A stretch of 64,000 nucleotides of DNA from Rhinopithecus roxellana (taxonomy: Eukaryota > Chordata > Mammalia > Primates > Cercopithecidae): positions 19,321,921 to 19,385,920 of the forward strand of contig NC_044554.1 in assembly GCF_007565055.1 (NCBI RefSeq). Reading direction: 5' to 3'. How positions within the stretch are numbered: the stretch's first letter is position 1; each line of letters starts with the position of its first letter. A program made the position numbers and the translations under genes. This document shows positions 33,161 to 43,141 of the stretch, one piece after another. Under the pieces are notes generated by a model. The model searched no databases, was not told the DNA's origin, and worked only from the letters and a program-made list of their open reading frames with translations.

Positions 33161-34794
33161 CATTTCTCTGAAAGAGAGGAGGGAGAGAGAGGCTTCCCTT
33201 GTACCGGGGCCTTATGAAAGGGGTAAATATTTCCAACAGTAGCAATGTTAGTCACCATTGACATTTCCTGCTTATTAGGTGATGGGTGCCTGAATGCTGA
33301 ACACAACTCACAATTGCCATTGTTGCTTTGAGAACAAGATGCAAACAAGAAAATGGTAAAAGTAAGGATCTATACAGAGCTTTTGACAATTATCTTGATT
33401 TTAAGCTTGCTTAGAATCGACTTCATTGTAGAAATGACTTTGAAGTTATGTGGTTAAAGGTGTGCTCAATTAAATGGTCATTGCATTTATAGTTTATTTA
33501 AATGCAGTATTATCTAGGAAACTCATACTTAAAATAATTTTAATCTTTCAAGTGATAGTTAAAAAGTTGTGAAAGATAATTTTTCTGATAAATACATTCA
33601 ATCAGTATTTTTTGAGATGTCACACATTTTACGGTATACAATTTACACTTCCCTTGTAGTGTCTAGCCCTCTGGAATAAATGAGAATAGTGTGGCAGAAT
33701 GCCCAGAGGCAGAAGTTAACACATGCTTTTAAAAAAATATGTAACACTCCTTATCACCTTATCTCCTGCCACTCCTAATACACATTGCACATTTGAACCT
33801 GAGTATGTTATATGCCATACTTACACACTGTACATGCCCCCTCAACCTGTTCATGCCTTCACGTCTATACTCATGTGCTCTTTTTGCTGAGTAGCTGCAC
33901 CTCTTTCCACTCCCTGAGTGACTCATGAACAATTGTAGTGTATCTTAGTTTCTGATCTGATGTATGTGGTAGTGCTTCTCACTGCCACTAGTTTATACAC
34001 ACACTTTTGGGCTCAAGTGTCAAAATCATTGTATTTGTTAATTATTTTTATTAAAGCTACCAATTCAATTGTGTCTAACATAGTCAAATTTTCTCACCTT
34101 AAAAAGAACTTGACAATGTTAACCTACCTTTAAAAACTTAAAAACTGTTAGAAATTGTGTCAATTTATGGTTTCTTCTCAGGGTTAGTGAGATCCTATGA
34201 AGTGGTAGGACCCTAATAAGAAGGTATCTCCTTGGTACCTTGCGGGGAAATTGATTTTTCCAAGTTTTAATGAGATTTAAGTGCTTTACTGGCTACAGAA
34301 CAGCAAACATTGGAGTTTACCCAACAATCTATTGGCTAGGAGTAAGATAAATCTAATTCTAGAGGGTACTAAAAGCATTGTAGAATATGTGATACTGTAA
34401 TAAAATGCCTAGGTAGATTAATAACACAATTATTGGAAAGATACAAATTGAATCATTGTGAACAAATACCATAAAACAATGTCCCAACTTCTATTTTGAT
34501 ACCTTTATTTGTGTTTATGGAGCACTCTGAATTTTTGACCATTAGATTATGGCTAGGAAAATCAGGCCCATCAGAAATTCTCAAAAGCCATGGCCAAAAC
34601 TCACCAGAAGCCAGAGGTCAAGAGAACCACTGATGCAGCTCATTCATTCACCCCCAGAAGCATGGAACAGAGTGGAAAAGGTGAAGAAAGGAAATGCGGT
34701 TCCACAGAGACTATTTCAACTGCCCATTTTCATCAGAAAAACTTCAAATACCACCCAATTAACTTCTCACCTAGTTGCATATAAAATGTTACAG
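33161..34794. other. Mostly single-copy DNA
   Basis: No repeat family called with confidence. The stretch 33720-34030 could hide an old L2-like fragment but I cannot support it. The open frame at 34549-34983 is extended artificially by the downstream microsatellite. Confidence 0.4.
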
Positions 34795-34796
34795 CT

Positions 34797-34824
34797 TGTT
34801 TCTTTCTTTCTTTCTTTCTTTTTT

Positions 34825-34892
<68 letters not shown>

Positions 34893-34957
34893 TTTCTTTC
34901 TTTCTCTTTCTTTCCTTCTTTCTTTCTCTGTTTCTTCTTTTCCTTCTTTTTCTTTTT
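34797..34957 (+). repeat. Long (TTTC)n microsatellite
   Basis: About 160 bp of TTTC/CTTT units with several imperfections (extra T near 34821, TTCC variants at the right end). It encodes the low-complexity open frames seen here on both strands. No Alu adjoins it. Confidence 0.97.
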
Positions 34958-36394
34958 CATCTGAAAAATTGAGTTTTTATTAAATGGATAATTTTTTAAA
35001 TCACACTAAAGATTTTTGTGGTAAGAATGGGATACGTCTCAGTTGCCACACATACCAGCAAGAAGAGAGTGTGAAAAGATCTGCTTTTGATTATCTCGTC
35101 AGATTTATATGCTTTCAAACAACTCTTAGGATTTTTTTCTTCCTCTGAGTAATTATAGATTAAAACTTAAATTTCAACCTGATATAGTGTGACTGTATAG
35201 AATGAAATGCTGTTTCGATATTTTAGCAGAATATATAAAAGGACCTAAAAATACTATTCTAAAATAATATTGTTCTGTAGTGGTTTGTAAATTCTATCAC
35301 ATTACATCCTCATTTTTCATAGTTCAATATCCTTGTCTATTAGGAAGAAGCATAGTATTTCTTTTTGATACATTAGTAAAATAATTACTTGGAAAAAGTA
35401 CCAAAAAAGAGCTATCTTATACAAATTCCATTTAACCACAAATGGCATTTGACAATGATGCAGGTATTCATTTTTGATAAAAAAAATTTAGTTACCCAGA
35501 ATAAACAGCATAGAAAATGCCATTTGTTCCAGATAATTTCTCTATTTATTTAATTGATGCTTATGATCAAATTGCAGTGCAAGATTCCAGATACACATAT
35601 TGATGAACTAGATGTAACACAGTGAGTTTCTATACTATTTTGTAAAGTACACTGTGATCCAGTGGATTTGAAATTTGAGCTACTGTCTGGTTTTACTAAT
35701 CCTTGCAAATTTTAAAAAGAAAAAATGAATAAAATGTAACTACAGATGACACAAGTATCTACATGTTACTCTTTGAACATGAATAATTTATAAAACTTGC
35801 TGAATAAAAGTAAACATCAAGATTATTTCTAGTTTATATCTTTCTTTGGCTTTCCCATTGGTGTAAATGCTAGCAATCAAGATAAGCAGGAATCCATATT
35901 CTATATCCATTATTAATTGACATTATACATATGTATCATATATGTATAATATATATCATTAATTGACATTACTTTATATACAGCCTACAAAGGTTTTTGT
36001 GTAGCAACATCACAGATTGTAGACATTAAGAAATTTGTTTCATTAGTCTCTACTTTTGCTGTGTTGTCTCTTCTGGATGAGAAAAGTACTTCATTAATAA
36101 GGGATTTTCTACGTTGTATTTGGGTTTTAATGTTTTCATGACAGCAATCAGACTGCGTTTTTTTAAATTTGAAACATACATACCCTTTACACAATTTCAT
36201 TCTGAAAACTTAGTCAACCAAAAAACAAACCTATCAATATATAAAGATGCAATTAGAAGATATTTATTACCATATTATTTATATCAACCAAAAAATAAAT
36301 AAAAATAATCTATGAAAAAGTCTATCAACAAGAGAATGTTTAATAAGGTATGGAGTAGTCATTGGGCTAGTCTGGTTCTTATGAGATGCAGATG
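34958..36394. other. Mostly single-copy AT-rich DNA
   Basis: No repeat family recognised. Includes a small palindrome flanked by direct repeats at 35911-35973. Confidence 0.4.
35911..35973. repeat. AT palindrome flanked by direct repeats
   Basis: 'attatacatat' and 'atatgtataat' form an inverted repeat around 35923-35950, bracketed by two copies of 'attaattgacatta' or a close variant. Confidence 0.7.
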
Positions 36395-36765
36395 GCAAGA
36401 CAGAATTAAATATGCAAAGATTTATTAGGAAAAATGCATATAGGAGAGAAAATTGGGTGGGAGCATCTGAAACTACCCTGTAGTCTAAAGAAAGTTCAGC
36501 GAAGTCGGTGAATCTGTGAACCTAAATAGCAAGAAGGTAAGTATTCCTTCATGCACATGGAACCTTTGATACATACATTGATAAGCCATGAGGCAGGGAA
36601 GTGTTAATAATATTCCAAATATCTCCAAGTTTTCTTACTTTTATGATTGATGGTACCAGTCTGTCTACCAGGATTCATTTCTTCTTCTACAAGCTCTACC
36701 CCAGCTTCAAAGTTTAGCTCAAATATTCTCCTCAAGCTTGCTACTCGTGTACTATATAATTTCAT
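36395..36765. repeat. Possible unassigned interspersed repeat (LTR-like)
   Basis: The stretch has the feel of a known LTR-type repeat (gcaaagatttattaggaaaa, cagcgaagtcggtgaatctg, gccatgaggcagggaagtg), but I cannot name the family or its ends. Confidence 0.3.
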
Positions 36766-36774
36766 TTCTACAAT

Positions 36775-37165
36775 ATTCTTGAAATAAAATTATAGAGATG
36801 GAGAACAAGGTTAGCGTTTGCGAGGAGTTAGGAATAGGAAGAGTTTGGCTATAAAGGCATAGCACAAGGGATCTTTATGGTAATGGAATAGTTCTGTATC
36901 TGAGACCTGAAGATATTTATTAGCACATGTTAACATCACATGGTGGTAATATTCAACTGCTTAAGGGACAAAATTGCATAAGAGTACACACAAAAATATA
37001 TATTAAATTGTTGAAATTTAAGTAAGCTCTGTGGATTGTACTAATGTCAGTTTCTTGTTTTTGCTATTGTAGTTATCATTGGAAGAAACTGGTACACAGG
37101 ACTGCCTTGTACATATTTTGCAACTTCTTATGAATCTATAATTCTTTAAATATAAAAAATTATAT
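36775..37165 (+). mobile_element. Old L1M 3' end
   Basis: Plus-strand L1M 3' UTR text: 'gagaacaaggttagcgtttg', 'ggtaatggaatagttctgta', 'gtaagctctgtggattgtac', 'atgtcagtttcttgtttttg', 'cttatgaatctataattctt'. Ends in AT-rich sequence without a clean tail. Confidence 0.75.
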
Positions 37166-37189
37166 GTGTACAAAAAATGTGCATGGACA

Positions 37190-37560
37190 AATTATATGTA
37201 ATTGCCCCAAATTGAAATAAAATCAAATGACCATCAAGAATAGAATGAATACAGGACTTGTAGCATTTTCACACAACAGCAGTAAAGCAATGTTACATGC
37301 AACACAGATGATTTTCACAAATATAATATGTAATAACAAAACAGGTCAGTATATACAGTATTACATACTTTTCTTAAAAGTAACCTATGTGCTGTATATC
37401 AGCATAGTGGTTATCCTTAGAAGGGTAGTGCGTGGTAAGAGGCATAGAGATACTAAAACTGTTAAATTTCTTGATTAGGTGCTGGTTGCATGGTACGTTC
37501 ACTTGTAAAAATTCTCTAAGCTGCCACTTGCATGTGTTTTACACTTTAATAAAATATATA
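37190..37560 (+). mobile_element. Second old L1M 3' end
   Basis: A different L1M 3' UTR type: 'gcaacacagatgattttcac', 'gcatagtggttatccttaga', 'catggtacgttcacttgtaa', 'gtgttttacactttaataaa'. It lies directly behind the previous L1M end in the same orientation. Confidence 0.7.
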
Positions 37561-38458
37561 TTTGAAGAATAGTTGCTAAGGAAACCAGTTGTATATTTTT
37601 ATCACATTTTGTCTGATGGGTAAGAGTGAGTTAAGACTTGATTAAAAATAATTAAAAATACAAAGATTTTTAATTCTATGCTTTAAAAAACTACTTTGGA
37701 AAGTATACAAAATTAAATGACTATTTTTAACTCACTTTCTTTCCTAGTTAGGGATAAAAAACACTGAACAGGTGAAGGATTCTTTATTTATTTATTTTTT
37801 TTATGGTGGCCTGAGAATCCAAATGGAATGATGAAACCAATAGAAATATGTTCATATGTACTTGTATGTCTCGTCTATGACTTATATGTGTCCAGGCTTT
37901 GACAGATTATCATCAAAGTGACAATTGTTCCTGGAGAGCCCCAGCTGGGACAAGTGCAGCTGAGGATGTTTCTTGGCACATATAACATTACATGGGACCC
38001 ATGTAACTTGAGAAATGCTGCGGCTGTAAACCTTTCTCACTTGAGGCAAGACAATGAATGGAGTTTAAATATTTACTGTATAACAGCAGGTGCTAAGTTC
38101 CATATTACGTAGGAGTTGTTTATTTTGTTACTCTTCACTCAGCCAGGGTAGGGTGATTAGTTTATTATTAGTGTATACTTAGCCAGAGATTTTATGGCTA
38201 TAATATCAGCACAGATTTATAGGGTATAAGTGGTATACTAAAGATTCTTATGACTGTATTTTCCTGTTTAAAAAACATAAAAGCCGAAAAACTCAAGAGA
38301 CCATCCTCTGACTAAAACATAAAGGTAATTTCAATGCAGAATAAATAGTATATCAGTGACAGCCCATGTAGTAAGCCTTTGGAGTTTTTTGTGAGATGTT
38401 GCCGTGTTTTTCCATGATTGCTTCTTGGGCATTCAAACTCACAAGTAAAATAAAGGGG
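37561..38458. other. Single-copy DNA, no feature assigned
   Basis: No repeat recognised. The 64-codon open frame at 37918-38112 has no similarity I know. Confidence 0.4.
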
Positions 38459-38459
38459 A

Positions 38460-38758
38460 GGTCAGCTGCAGTGGGTCACACGTAATCCCAGCACTTCAGG
38501 AAGCTAAGAAGGTGGATCACCTGAGGTCAGGAGTTCAAGACCAGCCTGGCCAACATGGTGAAACCCTGTCTATACTAAAATAATACAACATTAGCTGGGC
38601 ATGGTGGTGGATGCCTGTAATCTCAGCTACTCAGGTGGCTGAGGCAGGAGAATCACTTGAACCCAGGAGATGGAGGTTGCAGTGAGCTGAGATGGCGCCA
38701 TTGCACTCCAGCATGGGCAGCAAGAGCAAAACTCCAACTAAAAAAAAAAAAAAAAAAA
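38460..38758 (+). mobile_element. AluS (diverged head), plus strand
   Basis: Both arms are present, with a degraded start (gaggtcagctgcagtgggtc), a standard middle (gttcaagaccagcctggcca) and a right arm ending 'actccaactaaaaaa'. A tail of about 20 A precedes a locally duplicated segment. Confidence 0.94.
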
Positions 38759-38925
38759 AGAGGGAAAAATAGCATTATAGTAAGAATCCAGATATTTAGA
38801 TGTTTTTATAGCCAGTTTTATCACTATCTTTTTGCATCTAAAAAAAAAAAAGAGGGAAAAACAGCATCATAGTAAGAATCCAGATATTTAGATGTTTTAT
38901 AGCCAGTTTTATTACTATCTTTTTG
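38759..38925 (+). repeat. Tandem duplication (period 92 bp) at Alu tail
   Basis: The segment 'agagggaaaaatagcat' through 'actatctttttg' occurs at 38759-38834 and again at 38851-38925, with only a few differences (T/C changes and one T indel). The copies are separated by 'catctaaaaaaaaaaa', so part of the A tail seems to have been copied too. Confidence 0.92.
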
Positions 38926-39228
38926 TCTTATTTTGCAAGTCTCTCCACCTCTTTTGTCCTAAGTTTCCCTCCCACCAAAATATCAGCTCATTTTTGTAGT
39001 GTTACTATTGACTGATAAGTGACAGAAAAATAGTAGGTGTGAAATTTTTGCTTTAGCAAATTATCTGTTACATTTGCACAGCAGCGTAGTGAGCACAATG
39101 GAGAAATATTGGCTGAATGAAAGTATAGCTCATTGGTTTGCACTTTGGTTGAATGAGGGAACGTGTATCAGAGAGCAGATTGTTGGTTCCTTCCCTACCT
39201 CAGGGCTTATCAATATACATATCAAAGA
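38926..39228. other. Single-copy DNA
   Basis: No feature recognised. Confidence 0.4.
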
Positions 39229-39301
39229 GCCGAGATCATGCCACCACACTCCAGCCTGGGCAACAGAACAAAACTCCTTCTGAAAAAAAAAAAAAGAAAA
39301 A
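39229..39301 (+). mobile_element. Short Alu 3' fragment
   Basis: Only the last part of the Alu right arm: 'gagccgagatcatgccacca', 'ctccagcctgggcaacagaa', then an A-rich tail. Either 5'-truncated at insertion or a deletion remnant. Confidence 0.9.
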
Positions 39302-39865
39302 AGATTCCATGCATATGAAGAAATACTTGCCGTCTGTGCAGAGTCCATAGAAGCTGTACATATCTTTTCACAGAAATCAAATAAATCTAAGGCAAATGTA
39401 TAGCAACTCATGGAGTAGGTCTACAAAAGACAGCTTAAGAAATTTTGGATGAGCATTGTTGATATATTAAGTTCAACACATTAACAACATAATGTGCCTA
39501 TCAAAAAACAGCAATAATCTTTGCATAGTATCCAAAGTAAGAAAACTAATAGTCATATTCTGCACTGGTTGGACAACATCTAGTGAGACTAGTTCATGGC
39601 TCCAGATAGGGGGCTCTGATAAATTATGGTATATCACATTATTGAGTTTGGTGAAGGAACTGAAGCCATGCTATGAGAACACTATGGAGGTGCCGGCAGA
39701 TGTATAGGGGAAAACAGAGAGGACAGGATATGTATCATGAAATATTAGAGGCGCTATCAAGAATAAGAGTTATTTGAAAGGGAAGTCCCTCCCTACAGAG
39801 TCAAGTTATAGGAAGGTAGCTTTTTAGTCGATATAAACTAAAAACTACTAACTATTAAAGACGTC
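39302..39865. other. Single-copy DNA
   Basis: No feature recognised. Confidence 0.4.
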
Positions 39866-39880
39866 AAAAGATTAAATGAG

Positions 39881-40183
39881 GCTGGGCACGGTGGCTCACA
39901 CCTGTAATTTTAGCACTCTGGGAGGCCAAGGAGGGCGGATCACTTGAGGTCAGGAGTTCGAGATCAGCCTGACCAACATGCTGAAACCCCGTCTCTACCA
40001 AAAGTACAAAAATCAGCTGGATATGGTGGCAGATACTTGTAGTCCCAGCTACTCGGGAGGCTGGGGCAAGAGAATCGCTTGAACCCAGGAGGCGGAGGTT
40101 GCAGTGAGGCAAGATCATGCCACTGCACTCTACCCTGGGTAACAGGTCGAGACTCTTTCTCAAAAAAAAAAAAAAAAAAAAAA
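39881..40183 (+). mobile_element. AluS, plus strand
   Basis: Complete Alu from gctgggcacggtggctcaca to a run of about 27 A. Target duplication aaaagattaaatgag (39866-39880) and aaaagattaagtgag (40184-40198), one mismatch in 15. Confidence 0.96.
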
Positions 40184-40389
40184 AAAAGATTAAGTGAGCT
40201 ATCTTAAATGATACTCTCCATCTCTACTGTCACTACCTTTTCTAAGCCATCATGAACTTTGGCCTAGAGCCCTTCGGTAACAGCTTAACTTTCAAATCCA
40301 TCATTGTTCCAATTCATTTAGTGTACAGAAGCATGAAGGAGTTTTTAAAAATGTGTATCTAAAGTAGCTTAAACTGGGTGAGCATCTTT

Positions 40390-40812
40390 CCTTCTAACCC
40401 GAGCTTCCTTCTAAAATATTTGGCAGGCCTTACAAGGCATTTCAGCAAACGGTTTCTACTCACCTTCTTAGCCTTGTATCTGCATCACTCACTCCCTCCA
40501 TCATTTCACCCATGATTGCAAGGACTGTGGACTTATTCTTCAGTTGTTCAATGCTGTCTCTTACTACTCTACTCAAGAACACCTACATGTATTCATGCAT
40601 TTTGGAGCTCAACTAACAGTTTCTCAGAGAGGCCTTGCTAGGTCTGATCCCCTTGTGTCTTTCATGTTCTGTTGTATATATTTAAAAGATTCAATCTGTT
40701 TGTCTCTTCAACTGGATTATTTACAAGCTTCATGACATCTGGAGCCTTGTATCTCTGTTTCCTGTGTCTCACCCAGTGTAGATGCCAATATATTTATGGA
40801 TTAAATGTAGCA
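40390..40812 (+). mobile_element. L2 3'-region fragment
   Basis: Plus-strand L2-like order: 'tttctcagagaggccttgct', 'acaagcttcatgacatctgg', 'agccttgtatctctgtttcc', 'cacccagtgtagatgcc', 'atatatttatgga'. The order and spacing fit the L2 end (CTCAGAGAGGCCTTCCCTGACC ... CAATAAATATTTG). Confidence 0.6.
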
Positions 40813-41021
40813 ATAAGCAATATTTTAGGACTTTTCTGCCTGTATAACATATAGGGCCTGAATTGAGTGAGATTCTCTCTGGTTTTCAAAAAGTTCAAAG
40901 AATAGGAAGCCAATAAATAAATAAATAGTATTTACTGCTTCTGGCAAAAAAAACAGTGCAAATTAATGTCATATTTTTGTGAGCACGAATTTTCTTAGTG
41001 AATTATAGATCATCCGTCATC

Positions 41022-41187
41022 TTATTACTCAGAGTGTGATCCGTAGACGAGCAGCATCAGCATCACCTGGAAGGTTGTTAGAAATGCAGTGTTTTGAGCC
41101 CACCCAAGACCTATTGAATCATAATCTGCATTTTACCAAGACCCCCAGATGATTCAGAAGCACATTAAAAAACTGAGAAGCACTGAT
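41022..41187 (-). mobile_element. MER5A (hAT-Charlie MITE)
   Basis: Nearly complete inverted MER5A: 'ctcagagtgtgatccgtaga', 'gagcagcatcagcatcacct', 'ggttgttagaaatgcag', 'cccagatgattcagaagcac', 'actgagaagcactg'. Subterminal motifs at both ends agree with the family. Confidence 0.9.
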
Positions 41188-42911
41188 CCACAGTATATTC
41201 ATATTTATACTATTAATAATTTAAAATTATTTGTGTTTTTCAATATAATCAATGTAATAGAACATATCAGTGGAAAAAATAAACTGGACAACTGATAGTT
41301 GATTTCCATCACTATCTAATGGATGTTACTTATAAGGAAATGCAAAGGCCATGTTCAGCTACCTTCAGCTACCTTCATGATCAGGGCAAGTTTATCTGAC
41401 CACAAAGCAAAGAAACAAACGAAAACCTTCCAAGTCAACTTGGTAGAAAAAGCAGATGGCAAACAGCCTCACAGTTTAAAATTTAGTCTGTAAGCCCATT
41501 TTGCATGATGATGTGTAATACAAGCAGCTAGTTTGTAGCCTGTCATTTGGTATATACCTGCAAAACAGACATTTCTGAAAACCGTTTCATTTCAGTAACT
41601 GTGTGGCTGTGTGCAACTGCCGTTATTGAGAATGATTTCTAATTATTTTGGCTTCCTTCCGGTAAATTACCAGAGAGAAGTCTAATTTACCATATGGTTT
41701 GCTGATACGCTAATATTCACAAGACATCGTTAGATGCAGTTAATCTACAGTCAGGTGTTCTGTTTGTTCAGGCATATTGGAACAACCACTGATTAATATT
41801 GCTGAAGAGAGTGGTTAATTTTATTAGTCACTAAGAATTCTACTGTGAATAATCTTATTTGCTTCATGTGAACATTTATCAAAGAATGTGCAATCCAGAG
41901 AATATATTTTAAATGCAGGCTCCCCTTGAAACTCATACCAACACTGGTAATGGAGTCCTATAACAGGCACTGGACTTTGTTCACTTTGCAATCTGGGATT
42001 TGAGGAGTTATTTTTCCCTACTATGTTTCTACTGCTATTTTTATTAAGTGTTGCAGTTTTTTTCTGTCAACTTCACCCGAAGAGACATCAATCTTGCTCC
42101 CCTAAGGCTTAGAATCTAAGCCAGTCTGACAATACAACTCAGACGTGTTTCTAATAATCGTTTAGAAGCTCCATGACACAATCCTTTTTCCATTTATCAA
42201 GAACTATACACAGACATTTTGATCATTGTCGCAATTTAGAGAGCAGGTAACAATAAATGTGCTGAGAATCCCCACCTACATCCAGTAACAGGTTCTGTTT
42301 GAGATGCGAGGATTTAATGAAAACAGAAAAGTTGGAATATAGAGTGCATTTTTCCACTTTCCTCTGCTCACCCATAAGGTTTCACTCACTCCTCCTTCTC
42401 CCTTCCTTATGATCCTTTTTAGATTCTATTTTCCTTTTTCCCAAAAGGAGTAGTAGAGACAAGCTAGAAACAGAATTTAAATATCTTTTAGAATGGTTGG
42501 CATTCTAAATACATGCTTTGCTTCTTTTGATATCTATCCACTTTAAAAACTGCAAACATTTGTTTTTACACTTTTACTATACTGTAAATTGTTGTTTAGG
42601 AAAAGAGATTGCATAATTTGGGGAAGGTTTGAATAATTTTTCAGTCCTCAGATATCTAAATTTTGCCCCATATTACATGTTATCTTGCTATTATTATAAC
42701 TCTCTAAACTCTTTGAAAATATTCCCAATAATGGAAAGAAGTGTGGATATTCAGTACATATCTGTTGCTAGTATGTGAAGAATCACATAAAATATTGGGA
42801 ATGATTCCAAAACAAATAAAAATAACTCTTTATTTCAATACGCCCTATCTGTGCTTATGCATAAGTCATAACCAATGTATTAGTATCCACTGCACTGGTG
42901 GCAGATAGAGC
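41188..42911. other. Repeat-free single-copy DNA
   Basis: No repeat recognised over 1.7 kb. The part around 41580-41830 is rich in TAAT-type homeodomain core motifs (ctaattattttgg, gattaatattgc, gtctaatttacc). No coding signal. Confidence 0.45.
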
Positions 42912-43141
42912 TTATGTTTCAGAGTCATACAGAAATGAGGAAGAGTTCTAGTCACCTCTTACCACTCTGACTTTGAGTAAATTGATCTCTAAACACTTCA
43001 TTTCCCTCTGTACTGTGGGGATGACATCTCCCTTACGACACTTGTATCAGGATTAAATTAAAAATATGTATGTATCTGTAAAACTTAATGCAGTGCCTGC
43101 CTGTCAAAATAAACACTCAATAAAATGTAGTTATTGATATT
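42912..43141 (+). mobile_element. MIR, nearly full length
   Basis: Plus-strand MIR read from 'tttcagagtcatacagaaat' through 'tgactttgagtaaattgatc', 'ttcatttccctctgtactgt', 'ggggatgacatctcccttac', 'aggattaaattaaaaatatg' and 'gcagtgcctgcctg' to 'caataaaatgtagttattg'. One of the best preserved MIRs in the window. Confidence 0.88.

Noticed and set aside
34549..34983. 144-codon plus-strand open frame, and the minus-strand Lys/Arg-rich frame at 34733-34960
   Set aside because: Both are products of the (TTTC)n repeat, which has no stops in several frames; no coding evidence.
36515..36545. Strong splice-donor-like AAG|GTAAGT at 36536/36537
   Set aside because: The upstream segment has stops, only a mediocre acceptor, and probably lies in an unassigned repeat; too weak to call an exon.
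37918..38112. 64-codon frame (MTIVPGEPQLGQV...)
   Set aside because: Looks gene-like in composition but has no splice borders, no similarity I recognise, and modest length.
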